From Jacaranda mimosifolia (lineage: Eukaryota > Streptophyta > Magnoliopsida > Lamiales > Bignoniaceae): DNA of 64,000 nucleotides. The stretch spans positions 6,015,001 through 6,079,000 of the forward strand of contig CM032123.1 of the NCBI GenBank assembly GCA_018894105.1, given 5' to 3'. Below the pieces are notes generated by a model. That model was given only the letters and a program-made list of their open reading frames with translations, did not search any database and had not been told where the DNA came from. A program made the position numbers and the translations under genes. Shown in pieces: positions 1-11,461 of the stretch (position 1 is the first letter of the stretch; each line of letters begins with the position of its first letter).

Positions 1-1010
1 GATCAAAATAAATTAAAAGTAAGTGCTTCCAATTTTAGGGATGACAACAGGGCTAATCCGAAAGGATTTGGCAAAACTCAAGGATGGCCCTATCAACGCA
101 GGATCTAATTAGGAATACAAACAAATTGAGCCAGCTCGCAAGGCTGATGAGTTAGCTTGAAAAGTGTTCGAGCTCGAGTTTGAAGAATTTGAGCTTGAGC
201 CAAGCTCGTGTAAGTTTCGAACCAAACTCGAGCCAAATAATTATTATTTGCAAGCTCGCAAGCTTATATTTTTTATTTAAAAAAATATTGATATAAAAAT
301 AATAATAATAAAATATACTAATTTAAAAAAAATTCATAAAATAATTTAACTTTTCGAGCTCAAACTTGATCCAAACTCGAGCCTATAACTAATTTTAAAT
401 ATAATAAAATAAAATATACTAATTTAAAAAAATTTCATAAAATAATTTAATTTTCAAGCTCGAGCCCGAGTTGAACTTAAGTCTATAGCTTGATTATGAG
501 TTCAAGCCTAATGAATTGAGTCGAGCCGAGCCGAACCCAAACAAGTGCTCGAGCTCCTTAATTTCCTAAGCTCATTGAGCTCGAGCTCGATCCTTAAAAA
601 TGGTCAAAGCTCAACTCAACTCGTTTACATCCTGAGCTCGAGCCTGAAAAAATGGTCAAAACTCGGCTCAACTCGTTTGCATCCCAAGACCTAATTCCTT
701 CCCCCTATATCTGAGTTTCCATCCAGCTGAATCCTATTCAATGCGTCGGACTAAATAGAACCACTAAATCTATTTTATAATTTTAAAAATAAAAAGAAGC
801 TATTTCTTAGAAAGAATTATAGTGACCTTCAAAATATAAGATCATTGTAGTATTTGTGAAGAATCAGTTACTTGCGTAATGCTTGTTTTCATTTTCAAAA
901 ACTTTAACTGTATTTATTTAGCACGTGAAGTTTGTCGACCAGAATTCGTAGTTTATCTGAAATCAATTCGCTTCCAAAATATTAAAACTCAATATTCATC
1001 TCATAATTTA
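1..1010. repeat. Duplicated intergenic block, copy C (left end outside window)
   Basis: Bases 1-109 and 688-1010 match copy A (about 20845-21265) and copy B (47440-47516 plus 61647-62000) with scattered differences. Shared landmarks are the run 'caaaataaattaaaagtaag', 'aaggatttggcaaaact', 'agaaccactaaatctatttta', and 'attcgtagtttatctgaaat' in C against 'attcgtagtctatctgaaat' in A. The match is interrupted by a MITE at 110-687 that A and B lack. A CACGTG G-box lies at 922-927 and is shared with A. Similarity to A fades after about 1010. No coding region is visible. Confidence 0.8.
110..687. mobile_element. hAT-like MITE of the 'GAGCTCGAG' family
   Basis: The 578-bp insertion has imperfect terminal inverted repeats. 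The left end is 'taggaatacaaacaaattga' and the right end, read on the other strand, is 'ttgggatgcaaacgagttga'. It is flanked by 8-bp near-duplications, gatctaat at 102-109 and gacctaat at 688-695, a length typical of hAT insertions. The interior is full of GAGCTCGAGC/GAGCTTGAGC motifs and has no ORF. Copy A, at about 20938-20960, is uninterrupted at this place and acts as the empty site. The element at 47517-61646 belongs to the same family. Confidence 0.8.
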
Positions 1011-1624
1011 TGGTGAAAAATGTAAAATTAGTCCATCAACTATTGCGTTCTACAGAGAAAAAAAAAAAAAAAAGGATATTAGTAATTTTCAAGGTGGGAT
1101 AGAGTTAGACTTCTTTTCTAGTATTCTTAGTCAACCATCAAGTAGCTCATTTTGACCCTTAATTTTTCATTAACTTGAAATTAATTTTGGCCAATTAATC
1201 ATATTATCGTCATCTACGCATGGCATGGTTTACAACAATCACCAATTTCTTAGAAATTAATACTCCGAGCCCACTTAAATTTTTGGTCAAAGAAGACCAA
1301 TTCCAATAAAACCAACAACAATTCTATACATATGCTCCTTCCCCCTGGAGACAAAAGCAACCGCCCTCCTTCAAAATATTAAAATTTTATTTTTCACATT
1401 AAAAATTTTAAAATATTATACTTTTGCCCCCCTCAAAATATTAAAACTTCATTTTTTTATTAAAAATTTTAAAATATTACAATTTTGCCCCCTCAAAATA
1501 TTTAAAATTCATTTTTTACATTTTTTTTTTTTTAAATATTACACTTCTGTCATCCTCAAATTATAAGTTTGTCTTTCCTTTTATTGAAAACATGCCTTTT
1601 GCCCAATTATACTTCTTTGTATAT
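1011..1624. other. Intergenic, AT-rich, no gene seen
   Basis: It contains a poly(A) run near 1059-1073 and the short tandem array listed next. I see no ORF with family resemblance. Confidence 0.6.
1364..1560. repeat. Tandem repeat, about 61-67 bp x 3
   Basis: Three consecutive units start with 'cctcaaaatatt'-like sequence at about 1364, 1431 and 1491; a fourth begins at 1554. Each unit runs through 'aaaattttaaaatatta' to 'ttttgcccc'. The units are imperfect copies, so the array is old. Confidence 0.75.
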
Positions 1625-1629
1625 ATGTG
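1625..1629. repeat. Target-site duplication ATGTG, left copy
   Basis: ATGTG directly precedes the first LTR base at 1630. The identical 5-mer follows the last LTR of the array at 14001-14005. Five bases is the normal Ty3/gypsy duplication length, so the whole 12.4-kb structure behaves as one insertion. Confidence 0.9.
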
Positions 1630-2401
1630 TGATATGGGATAGTCCAACAGGTCCAACCCAACATTACTAGACCCGGATAGTACTATGGTATATGGCAGCC
1701 TAATCACAAATAGACCCAACCAATTGATCGGGTTTCGACCAGCAAGACCTTGTCCACCACAATGAGCACAAGCATTCACCTCATCAACCAAATCATGGTC
1801 GACCATAACCAAAGTACGCCTCGGATTACATCTGACCGCAATGAGGTTACACCTTGTCGACTAGAGCCTAGGGATGCACCTTGCAAAAGTATCCGCTTCG
1901 ACCAAGGAGTTCGAACCGAGGCTACATCCCCCCAGTCGCATTTAATGCTCCACCAGGCAGCATGCCCCTGCATTAATGGCGCATGCCACCACAGTACTAC
2001 CTTTTCTCAGCTGTGCTAGAATAGACACGCCACCTAGAATAGTACACAAATGAGAAAAGACCCAAAGATCCTCCTGTGAGTACAACAGTCCTTTATGCTT
2101 GGCAAAGGCATTTAGACTTATCAGCCACCTGGAGAAGACTATAAATACCTCATCTATTGCCTTTAGCAAGGTATGCCATATTCTACTTTGAGCCCTCACT
2201 CTCCTATTCGATTATCTAATCAATTCTATACTAATTTGAGCATCATAGAGCCTTAGCTAAGGACACCTCGACTAGCCTGATGTTTGCTAGTGATTACAGG
2301 ACTCGACCCCAACATCTTAGAAGCTTATCCTTCGACCATCCCCTGGTTGATATTATTGGATTCCAGCCTAACACACTTTTACGTGGTTTTGATCCTCATC
2401 A
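1630..2401 (+). repeat. 5' LTR of Tat element 1
   Basis: The LTR is 772 bp, starting TGATATGGGATAG and ending CCTCATCA (TG...CA). It is similar along its whole length to 11684-12455, 12462-13221 and 13228-14000. A TATA box (tataaata) lies at 2140-2147 and is repeated in every LTR copy. It is the presumed Pol II promoter of the element's RNA. Confidence 0.92.
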
Positions 2402-2403
2402 TT

Positions 2404-2420
2404 TGGCGCCGTCTGTGAGA
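2404..2420 (+). other. Primer binding site of Tat element 1
   Basis: The sequence TGGCGCCGTCTGTGAGA begins 3 bp after the 5' LTR. TGGCGCCGT... next to the LTR is the usual primer site look of plant Tat and related gypsy elements. I do not assign the tRNA species. Confidence 0.75.
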
Positions 2421-2449
2421 ACTTGAGTCCGCGATCGAGAAAAAGTTAA

Positions 2450-4045
2450 CACCAAGCGAGCTAATTCGGGGAGAGGAGAATAGGAGGTCACCAACCCCTC
2501 CTCCTCGACCTCCGTTAGAACTAGATATGCCAGGGCCCAGCGCCCAACCAGAATAGGTGGTCACCTTAACCATGCCTTAACTGATGCAGCTTATAAGCAA
2601 GCAGATATCCACTAAAATCTTGGCCCAACTTTCAGCTATCCTGAATAGGCACACCGCCCTACTCGAGCGATCAGCCATTGCTATGCCCCAGCTTACTCAG
2701 CGTGAAATAAGGCCCACTATGAAGGAAAGGGGTCGACCAAAGGCTCAGCAACACCTAACTCAACGAGAAGATAGTCCCGAGCGATTTCTAAGAGAGAAAG
2801 CTTGACAACACCCCTATGAAGAAGTGGCAGACTCCGTTGGCCACGGCGTTTAAACCATTCGAGACCAATAGAATGATAGGGTCGAGCGCGAGAGGCAACA
2901 AACAAACAGGAATCTCACCAAGGTCGATTGAGAATAATGAGAAAAAGTTTCCCACCAACTGCAATAGCTCAACAAGCAACTTGAGGAGATCTCGAGGAGA
3001 AACACTAAACGGAACCCCTACCATGAAGGAGCAATGAGGTCTCGATGAAAGAGAGAATCACTAGTCATCCAAGATATTATCGACGAGCACATCGCTGTCA
3101 ATGCCAAGGTCCCTACCGGGCTACCTAGGTACAATAGCTCGTCAGACCCAAACAAACAATTGTTGCAGTTCGAGCACATGATGTAATTACATCAGCATAA
3201 TGAACATATCTATGCAAAGATGCTTATAACTACCTTCCAAGGCATTTCACTCGACTGGTTTGTGAAGCTAGAACCAGGGCCCATTTACTCATATGACTAG
3301 TTGTGCAATAAGTTCCTACACCAGTTTGCCAGCTGAAAGAATGTAAAGATCCCCCCATGCCCATTTGCATACAATTAAAAAGAATGAGGAGGAATCGCTT
3401 TGCAATTTTTTCACTAAGTTCAACACTAAAGTTTTGAAAATTGATAGTCCACGAATTGAATTCTTAATCGATGTGATTTTCTTAGGCCTTTGACATAAAT
3501 AATGCTCTAATAATTTGGTGCGAGAACGACCCAGATCGATGAAAGAACTATTTGACCTCACAGAGTGGTATATGACTCAAGAGGACATGAATAGGTTGAA
3601 ATATGGTAATCCTGAGGCTGAGAAGAGAAAAGCCAAAAAGAAAGACGACCACCAAAATAGAGATGGATGTCGATCCCCCATCAAGCGCTTCCATGATTAT
3701 ATGCCACTCAATCTTCTGAGAAAAAAAGTTTTATTTGCTATTCAACATGACAACCTCCTGAAGAAGCCAAGAAAGTTGACCAAAATCGAGGCTATGAAGA
3801 AATCTAAGAAATACTATCATTTTCACAAACAGAGGGTCCACAACATGGAGGACTGCTTCAACCTCTATGATGAGATTGAGAGGTTGATTCATCAAGGCCA
3901 CCTAAAGAAGTTTATCGACGAAAGCGCACGACAAGAAGTAGGCAAAACCAACCAAACTCCCCATAGAGAAAAGTCGGTTGGTCTGAGGAAAGAAGATAAA
4001 GCAAAGAAACTTGCCCATGATCCTGCCCACCCATCAGAGGAGTAA
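2450..4045 (+). pseudogene. gag polyprotein of Tat element 1 (decayed)
   Basis: Gag forms the particle shell and packages the RNA. The N-terminal part (about 2490-2805) has a proline-rich stretch followed by VVTLTMP and MQLISKQIS, broken by stops. The Retrotrans_gag core is recognisable at about 3200-3520 through 'TTFQGISLDWFVKLEPGPI' and NKFLHQFA. The C-terminal part is open from 3515 to 4045 (176 codons) and contains the typical Tat gag tail HFHKQRVHNMEDCFNLYDEI, a CCHC-like knuckle with its first cysteine lost. In-frame stops near 3183, 3298 and 3334, and frame changes, rule out a full protein. The same gag, equally broken, is at 26596-28010. Confidence 0.8.
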
Positions 4046-4257
4046 TCAACACCATTGCAGAAGGCCCAATCAAGGGGATTCCAAATTAGCCAGAAGGCAA
4101 CACCAAAACAAGCTGGAGTCGACCAAATCATTTTCATTCAAAACTATTTTTAGTTATCCAAAAGTGCAGAGCCAATTTCCTTTTTAGATACCGACCTCTG
4201 CATCAAGAATTACAGAGTACATAGACAACAAGTTAGACTGCCTCCCAGTTGTTTCTA

Positions 4258-4630
4258 TCAAGATTGCAAACTTTGAAGTCAAGAAGATCCTAGTTGACAA
4301 TGGTAGTTCTGCGAACATCATATTTTTGTCGACCTTGCATAGAATAAAGTTAGGCAACTTGAAGTTTGAGCCCGTCCGCATGCCTTTGGTCGAATTTAGG
4401 GCATCAAAAATCATCCTTGATTGATCCATCAACCTATCAACATTATTGGGGGAAGGAGAACCCTTATGATCAGCTATCTGGTCGCCGATGCTCCTTTCAT
4501 CTACAACACCATCATTAGACAACCAGCGCTGAACGACTTCCGTGCTGTGGTTTTAACCTACCACATGAAGTTAAAATTCCCAACCACTGCGGGCACAAGT
4601 GAACTCTTATACAACATAAAGGAAGCCTAG
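4258..4630 (+). pseudogene. Aspartic protease region of Tat element 1 (decayed)
   Basis: The translation reads IKIANFEVKKILVDNGSSAN and continues IIFLSTLHRIKL. This is the plant gypsy protease layout, in which the active site is normally D-[TS]-G-SSA. Here the triplet is D-N-G, so the residue next to the catalytic Asp is altered. Stops follow at about 4421. The downstream segment 4421-4630 (YLVADAPFIYNTIIRQPALN) is the conserved linker between protease and RT. Enzyme activity is unlikely. Confidence 0.75.
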
Positions 4631-5089
4631 CAGTGGTACATAATTTCAATTAAGGCTAGCAAGCAGAAAACCCAACCTCAGTTAAGACCCTCGGGGGATG
4701 CCCCAGTAGCAAATCCCAAGGGGGGACAGTCTAGCAAGAAGAGAAAGTTCGAAGAGAAAAAAATAGAGCCTATTGGTGAGTTCAAGTCAATTGAGCTGGA
4801 ACCAAGAAACCCTGACAAAACTACCAGAATTGGTACTAACATGGGGTATAGTATGGAGTGCCTTATGGTCGATTTTCTTAGACAAAATATTGATGTTTTT
4901 GCTTAGAAGGCTTCTGACCTCCAGAGAATTGACCCTACCATCGTCGTCCACCGCCTGAACGTGGACCCCTCGTACAAGCCAATGAAGCAAGACTAGGACC
5001 TTCAATGCTGAATGATGCCAATGAAGAGGTCAACAAGCTTCTAGAGGCAGAATACATCGTAGAAATTCAATACCTAAGTTGACTTTGTA

Positions 5090-5640
5090 ATATAGTCCTT
5101 GTCCCTAAGAATGAGGGCAAGTAGCGCATGTATTATGATTTCACTGATTTGAATAAAGCTTGTCCCTAAAGATCCTTACCCCCTGCCTTGTATAGACTTG
5201 TTAGGTGATTCTACCGCTGGTTGTGAATTGTTTAGTATGATGGATGCTTTCCAAGGTTATTACTAAATTTTTATGGCCCTCAAGGACAGAGACAAGACAT
5301 CATTTGTTGTCCCCAATGGGGTATACTATTTCCTAGTCATGCCCTTCTGGCTCAAAAACGCAAGCACAACATATCAAAGATTAGTGAACTTTATGTTCAA
5401 GAAGGAGATCGAAAAATCTATGGAGTTCTATGTCGACGACATGGTCATCAAAACAAAAAAAGAACAAAACCAGTTGGTCGACCTCAATCATACATTTTCA
5501 ATACTCGGAGCATTCGGTATTAAGCTCAACCCCAACAAGTGTATCTTTGGGGTGCGTAGAGGTAAGTTTTTAGGATACATGGTTAGCAAATGAGGTATCA
5601 AGGCGAACTCACAAAATATTCAGGCAGTTTTGGACATCAC
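5090..5640 (+). pseudogene. Reverse transcriptase of Tat element 1 (decayed)
   Basis: RNA-directed DNA polymerase domain. Recognisable blocks in order are YDFTDLNKACP (about 5128-5165), a degraded palm segment, GVYYFLVMPFWLKNASTTYQ (from 5319), the catalytic YVDD at 5429-5440 and KLNPNKCIFGVRRGKFLGYM (to about 5582). The stretch 5273-5593 stays open for 106 codons. The usual 'PFGLKNA' reads PFWLKNA. Frame changes near 5160-5270 break the upstream part. Confidence 0.88.
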
Positions 5641-5799
5641 ACCCTCTCGAATAGTTAGAGACGTGCAACGTTTAGTGAGAAGGATCATAGCTCTAGGGAG
5701 GTTCATTGCTCACTTAACGGAAAAAAAGCTTACCCTTCTTTAAGATCCTAAGAATTGCAAAGAAGTCGGGTTTTCAATGGTCAAATTAATATAACCAAG

Positions 5800-6225
5800 C
5801 CTTGGTCGAGCTGAAATGTTATCTCTTCTCTGCACCAATGTTGGCCAAACCCGAACTGGGAGAAGTTTTACAACTATACTTGGCATATCATCAGACTCAG
5901 TTACCTCATTCTTGGTGTCGACTAGATATGGTTCCCATCGACCTGTCTACTATAGCAGCAAAGCGCTGCAAAGCCCCGAGAATAATTGTCTTGAGATCAA
6001 AAAATTCACCCTCGCCCTGTTCAGAGTAGCCAGAAATTTGTGACCTTATTTCCAATCTCACGCTATCATAGTTTTGACGAACCAACCATTGAAAGAGGTG
6101 TTTTCAAAGCCAGATACATCGGGATGATTAACTAAGTGGGCAATCGAACTAGGTGAATTGGACATCATATTTCAACCTTGGACAAGCATAAAGGCCCAGG
6201 TTTTAACTGATTTTGTCAATGAGAG
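5800..6225 (+). pseudogene. First RNase H domain of Tat element 1 (decayed)
   Basis: This is the gypsy RNase H that follows RT. It is recognised by PVYYSSKALQSPENNCLEIK in one frame (around 5940-6000) and by LTNQPLKEVFSKPDTSG and GELDIIFQP downstream (6070-6180). Two overlapping frames each hold half of the match at 5802-6043, which means a frameshift of one base. A stop lies at about 6041. Confidence 0.75.
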
Positions 6226-6254
6226 ACTCGACCTACTTGACCAGCAGGATAACA

Positions 6255-6640
6255 ACTCCTTTGTATGGATGTTGCATGTCAATGGGTCAGCAACCTCCTA
6301 TGGATGAGAGATTAGCGTCTTGCTATGCTCGCCACTTGCTAAGGAATATGATTTTGCAATGAAACTCGACTACCTAATAACTAACAAAGAAACAGAGTAT
6401 GAGGCCCCCCTCGTCGGCTTGAGGATATAGCAGACTACGGTGTTGAGTAGCTGGTTGCCATCATCGACTCCCAGCTAGTTGTAGAATAGGTTGAAGTGAA
6501 CTTTGAAGCTAAGGAGTCTACAATGAGCAAATACCTTGTTGAGGAGAAGAGGCTACAACAATTGTTCAAGACATTCTCCCTTAGCCAGGTCCCTCGATCA
6601 GAGAACGAATAGGCTGATGTGTTGTCGAAATTCTCAAGCT
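6255..6640 (+). pseudogene. Second (archaeal-type) RNase H of Tat element 1
   Basis: The translation around 6262-6430 reads WMLHVNGSATSYG, then KEYDFAMKLDYLITNKETEY and EAPLVGLR. This matches the RVT_3 type RNase H (usual start W-LHVDGS, later N-EAEYEAL) found as an extra domain in Tat elements. The first catalytic Asp of DGS is Asn here, and a stop follows it at 6304. A dual RNase H is a lineage marker. Confidence 0.72.
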
Positions 6641-6879
6641 CAACAAAAGGCACACGGGATAAGATAATAACTTTCTTAGTCTCGAAAAAGCCCACCAGAA
6701 ATGTCTCCGACCAGAATATGGTGGGGCAGATCGAAAAAGAGACCTTCTTAACAAGACGCCATAAAGGCCTATTTGAGAGTAGAAACAACCCTTGAGGACA
6801 AGAGCGAATTGAGTAGGCTCAAAGGTCAATCAGCTAAATTTTCCCTCAACGAGTGCGGTCAGCTTTATCGGAGGTCGAT

Positions 6880-7975
6880 ATTAAGGCCGTCATTGAGGTG
6901 CTTAACACCAGCACAAGCTAGTGATGTCTTGCATGAAGTTCGTGCAAGGATTTGCGGCAATCACTCCAAAGGATGGTCTTTGGCGCACAAAATCATTAGG
7001 TATGGATACTTCTGGCCAACATTACTAAAAGACACCATCGACTTTGCCAAAAAGTGCCCATTTTGCCATCTCCACTCAAACATCACACACCAACCTGCCT
7101 CGTCGATGGTGAATGTACAAATCACGTGGCCGTTCGACCAATGGGGGATTGATATAGTCGAATCTTTTTAAAAGATAATAGATAAAAGGAAATTTATGAT
7201 CGTTACCATCGAATACTTTATGAAACGGATCGAGGCAGAGGTTGTCTCCAAAATAACCGACGTCGCCATTAAGAGTTTCATATGGAAGAACATTATTTGC
7301 CATTTTGGCCTACCTAAAGTATTGATATCAAATAACGAAACACAATTTCAGAGCAGAAGTATAAGGACTTAGTGTGAATACCTCGAGTTTCACCAGCATT
7401 TCACTTCAGTAGGGAATCCATAAGCAAACGTCCAAATAGAGGTCACGAACAAAACCATGCTCAACCATCTCAATGCTCGACTAGAAGAAATTAGTGCAAT
7501 TAGGCAGACGACCTCCCGAGTGTGTATGGGCATACAGAATAACTTCCCGAATAGCCATGGGTTATAGCCCTTATAGCTTGGTCTACAGATTGCATGCAGT
7601 CATCCCAATAGAACTAATACAGTGTATTGCTCGAGTAATCCATTTCAACCTAATTAGAAACACTTAAGAGCAATAACTCGATCTGGAAACCATCGACGAG
7701 CTGCGACAACAAGCTTACATCACGATACAGAGATATAGGTCAAAGATGGTGGAACACTACAAGAACGAAATTCGACCATGGACTTTCAAAGTAGGCAACT
7801 TTATCCTTAAAAAGGTTGAAGTATCGAAGAACGTGGGAAAGCTTGACCCAAAGTGGGAGGGCCCATACTCGGTGGTCAAGGTAACGAAGCACAATGCATA
7901 TCGACTTGTGGATATAAACAGTAATGAGCTCGCTTCACCATGAAACACGGTAAACTTGAAGAAATTATATGTGTA
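6880..7975 (+). pseudogene. Integrase of Tat element 1 (decayed)
   Basis: The zinc-binding N-terminus (HHCC) is at about 6930-7070: VLHEVRARICGNHSKG, then YGYFWPTLLKD and KKCPFCHLH. The catalytic core starts at WPFDQWGIDIVESF (7129-7167), then a stop, then 'KNIICHFGLPKVLISNNETQ'. Here the second catalytic Asp of the usual ISDNGTQF is Asn. The C-terminal part, open at 7746-7943, reads KVGNFILKKVEVSKNVGKLD and PKWEGPYSVVKV. Several stops break the core. Confidence 0.85.
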
Positions 7976-8029
7976 ACGACACACAAGTCCTTATTGTACT
8001 ACAACACCTCTTTAAAGCAATAAAACCAA

Positions 8030-8345
8030 GGCTTCTAGCCTAAACTAACGACCGACTTAATCATTCGGAATCGACCACGTAGTCGGCATTGGAATCACAC
8101 CGCGAGACAAAGTCCTCTGGCCCAAATTAATAAACGAGCTACTCGCTTGAAGTTGACCCCACAATGGACAACATTTTTAAACCATAATAGCAAAGGCCTC
8201 TTGTCTAAATTCATAAACGAGCTACTCGCTCGAAGTCAACCCCACAGTCGACATCAGCTTTAAACTGTCATAATATACGTTTCTAGCCCAAATTAGTAAG
8301 CGACTCTTTTGCTCAATGTCGATACTATAGTTGGTAATGATGCTA
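8030..8345. repeat. Tandem repeat, about 80-85 bp x 4, in Tat element 1
   Basis: Units are recognised by 'aaacgagctactcgct' at about 8131 and 8216, with diverged units before (from about 8030) and after (about 8290). They sit between integrase and the antisense gene, the zone of Tat elements known for species-specific tandem arrays. Element 2 has an unrelated 59-bp array in the same place (31921-32240). Confidence 0.7.
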
Positions 8346-8852
8346 AACTGCTCGTACAAAGTCATCCTGATCATTGATGATAGCCTCAAATTTCAAAACT
8401 ACTCGACCTCAAAGACGTACAATAGCACTTTGACTTTGATCAACAAGCGCGAAGTCAACTATGCATCTGAATATGCAGTACAATAATCGCACCAAATTTA
8501 AGCCGACCAATAAGTCGACGCGCGAATGATATTTTGGGGTCACTCCCTCATTTTCACAATAGATAAATTCTAAGTTGACCATGAATTTGATAAATTTCAT
8601 TCCTTCTCGAGATAACCATTTTCGAATGATTACCTAACATTTTTCATACTACTGTTGCTCAATATGTAATGATGCATTTGACAAAAATGAGCCAAATGTT
8701 AAAAACAAAACAAATTGAACACAAATCGATGAAAAAAAAGTCATTCATTTCATATTAACATCCGATTACAAAGTCAAAAAGAACAAGAATAAAGTGCCTT
8801 ACAGGGCAACTAGAAACTTAACAAAAAATACCAAATACAACAAGCTGGCACA
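8346..8852. other. Non-coding spacer of Tat element 1
   Basis: About 500 bp between the tandem array and the stop codon of the antisense gene. It is rich in 'gtcgac/aagtcgacc' motifs like the array. A possible 3' UTR of the minus-strand gene falls here. No domain is recognised. Confidence 0.5.
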
Positions 8853-11331
8853 TTAGCTGGACCCAGCATCCTCAGCCTGCGCGACCTGCGCGCCTTCCTC
8901 AATCGCTTGGTCAAGCTCATCGCTTGAATGCACAGGGACGACCACAGGAAGGCTCTGTACTTTCTGCTCAAGTAGAGCAATAGCAGTAGGTAAGATCACA
9001 TGAGGTGGTTGAGAGGGACCCGCTTCGTCGGCCAGAAATGTGCTGCCCATGTTAACCAGTTTAACCTTGCCATCTCGGATGTCGAAAGTGAAATCATTAG
9101 CAAAGCCAAACTCCTTCGCCACCTCGTCGAGCCTCCTCTGATACCCAGCATTAGGACGAACCACAAGCGCAGAAACAACTCCCTTCTTGGGCGTAGCGGC
9201 GGCACCCTCATCGGGCGTACCCTTGGGATATTCCTTAAGCTACTGATCGAGTATGAGGTTAATTCACTCCTTATCTCGGGCCTGGACTAGTAACCCAGAT
9301 ACTCGAGCTACTTGAATGCGTACCCAAAGGCCTTCTTCACATCGCCAAAGGAGAAGACAACGTTGGCTTTCTGAAATGAAGTACATAACATGAACTGTTG
9401 CACCACCTCCCGCCGCATCGGAAGTAGTTTCCCAAAAAATTCATCCACAGTGTACTGTATGGCCGCATTATACCCCTGGGTTCGACCAGACCCATAAGTG
9501 TATTGCACATCCAATCGTGCTTTCGTCAACAACTAGTCCATCATGCTCTTTTCTAATATCGCAAGCAGGAGCTGCGAATCTTTTAGTTCGAGCTGCTCAT
9601 CCCTCTTCTTGAGCTGTTCTTCCAACTGCTCGATCCTTGCTTGCGAAGACTCGAGCTTGGCCTTCAGCATGTTGGCATCCCACTAGCCCTCATCGAGCCG
9701 ATCATTGTCTCTTAATGCCAACTCCGACCTCCTATAAAAATAGTAGCCTAGTTGGCTAACCTGTAAAATAGACCTGATCAGAACGAAAATATATAAAAAT
9801 GGAATCCAATGCACCTAATGAGATATTCAAGCTCAACTTAAAGCTTACCATGTTGGAGTAATAAGCAAATGCTCTCATCACCCTATCTTAGCTGAGCACC
9901 ATGAAACTTTTTTTGGTCCAACGCGAAGAGCCCAACCATCATCACCTTAGTTAGCGCCACCCCGATCGACCTCACTATTAGCAACGACAGCGAATTATGA
10001 ACAACCATCGAGCTCTCGGTGTTGTATCAGGAGAAAGCAATTTTGGTAGCATGAATAATTCATCATCCTCCCCGCGACTCGAAGAGATCATAACCAGTAC
10101 ATTGTTTGGGGGCCCCAGCCTTACACTTGCCCTTGTTGTCAATGGAAAATTTCTTTGGTACAAGCCTACCCTTCTCAATCGCATGCCTCTTTTGCCGAGC
10201 AAAAGGGCTGATAATGACCCCAGTAGTGGGTCGAATTGGAGACGGCAGCGCTTGGGAAGATGAAGCCACAATGGAAGGATGCTTACTTAGGGTGGTGCGG
10301 AGGCTTGCGCTTCGCGACGAGCGGCAACATTCTCTTGATGCTTCTGATTCCTCTATCCCGAGCAATTGCTTGAGCTCAGGTTGCATTCATGTTTTCTTCG
10401 CGATCTGCACGACATTAGCAACAACAATGGGAAACACGTATCGACCAAAAAGATCAGCATAACAAGGCACAAGTAATCAGCATATCCCAAATTTCTCTCC
10501 TCGATGTAGCCCGCAGCTTCCATCAGCCCAAACTCGACTAGATCCCTAACAAATGTGTTGGGCCAACTTGGAGTTTCATTTCGGGGCATATCGACATGAC
10601 CCCACATCTAACCCCGAGGAATATTAAGCACGACTCCACCCGGAGATCAAACAAGAAGTATCGAGACTTCCAATTTTGTTCGAAAGAAGAGGAATGAGCA
10701 ACTAAGAATTTTTGACGAGGATGGGCTATAAGGTAATAAAAACCCGACTCCTTCGTACTCCTTAATTTACAAGACATGGGGAGGCCAAACAAATTATTGA
10801 AGTTAGCAAAGGAAGGGGACTGACCATGCACATGCATGAGAACGATGAAACTATATATGGTAGAAAAGCAGTTAGGTAACAATTGAGTGATACTGACTTG
10901 AAGACCCTGTAGAAGGTAGACTACGGGTTGGGCAATTGGAAACTTAAGCCCACATCGAAGAGTGTCCTCGAAGATAGTGATGCAACTGGCAAGAGGCCGA
11001 TACATCCTATCGTCGGGACCCAGAACAATCAACTCAAAATCTGAAGGGACTTGGAACAATTGCCTAATTAGAGCAAAGTCCCCCTCAGTTATTTTAGATA
11101 ATATCTCACTATAATGGTTTAGGGTAAACAGCCGACCGTGAGAGACAAGTGGCTAGCTGGGACCAGCCTCACCTGCTGCAGCGACCAATCAGCACCAGAA
11201 CTACTCGAGGTCGAGTTGCTGCTAGATGAGCTATTAGACTTGCCAGTCGAGCTCTCATTCGACATCGTTTCCTCGTTGTCGCTCTCCCTAGGGCTACTCT
11301 CGAACACACTCAACATATTGAGTTTGAACAA
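8853..11331 (-). pseudogene. Antisense gene of Tat element 1 (Transposase_28-like), spliced, decayed
   Basis: This gene is on the strand opposite to gag-pol. It starts at MSNESSTGKS (ATG at 11265; an upstream ATG exists at 11331), followed by a Ser-rich stretch. Next comes a globular part at 10540-11060 containing DTLRCGLKFPIAQPVVYLL and 'SGFYYLIAHPRQKFLVAHSS'. This resembles the plant 'putative gypsy type transposon' family (Transposase_28). Then come a basic linker (10063-10460), an intron (9761-9848), and a heptad-like coiled coil near 9600-9680 (QARIEQLEEQLKKRDEQLEL). The tail ends SSDELDQAIEE...DAGSS at 8853. Stops and frame changes are few for its length. Function is unknown. Element 2 has the same gene at 32398-35018. 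Confidence 0.75.
9761..9848 (-). other. Phase-0 intron in the antisense gene, element 1
   Basis: On the minus strand the donor is ATG|GTAAGCTT and the acceptor TTTTACAG|GTTAGC, 88 bp apart. Joining them keeps one frame: FAYYSNM from the upstream exon and VSQLGYY from the downstream exon. Element 2 has the equivalent donor and acceptor at 33351 and 33260 between FAYQTNM and VEQ.GY. Same position and same phase in two diverged elements argues that this is a real intron. Confidence 0.8.
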
Positions 11332-11461
11332 AAGATAAAGTAGAAGACTTATGAGGTTGCAAGGAGTAAAAATGACTCGATGAACTCAGGAAGGCAGTGA
11401 AGGCTGGGAATTCAACCTCTCGGAGTGCAGTAAAAGTGAAAGTGAGAATTTTCACCATTCC

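Noticed and set aside
1561..2199. Several short ORFs on both strands
   Set aside because: They lie in and next to the 5' LTR of Tat element 1. The corresponding LTR copies break these frames.
5273..5593. The open RT segment as a functional gene
   Set aside because: It is the only open part of a pol region with stops and frameshifts on both sides, within a multi-LTR relic.
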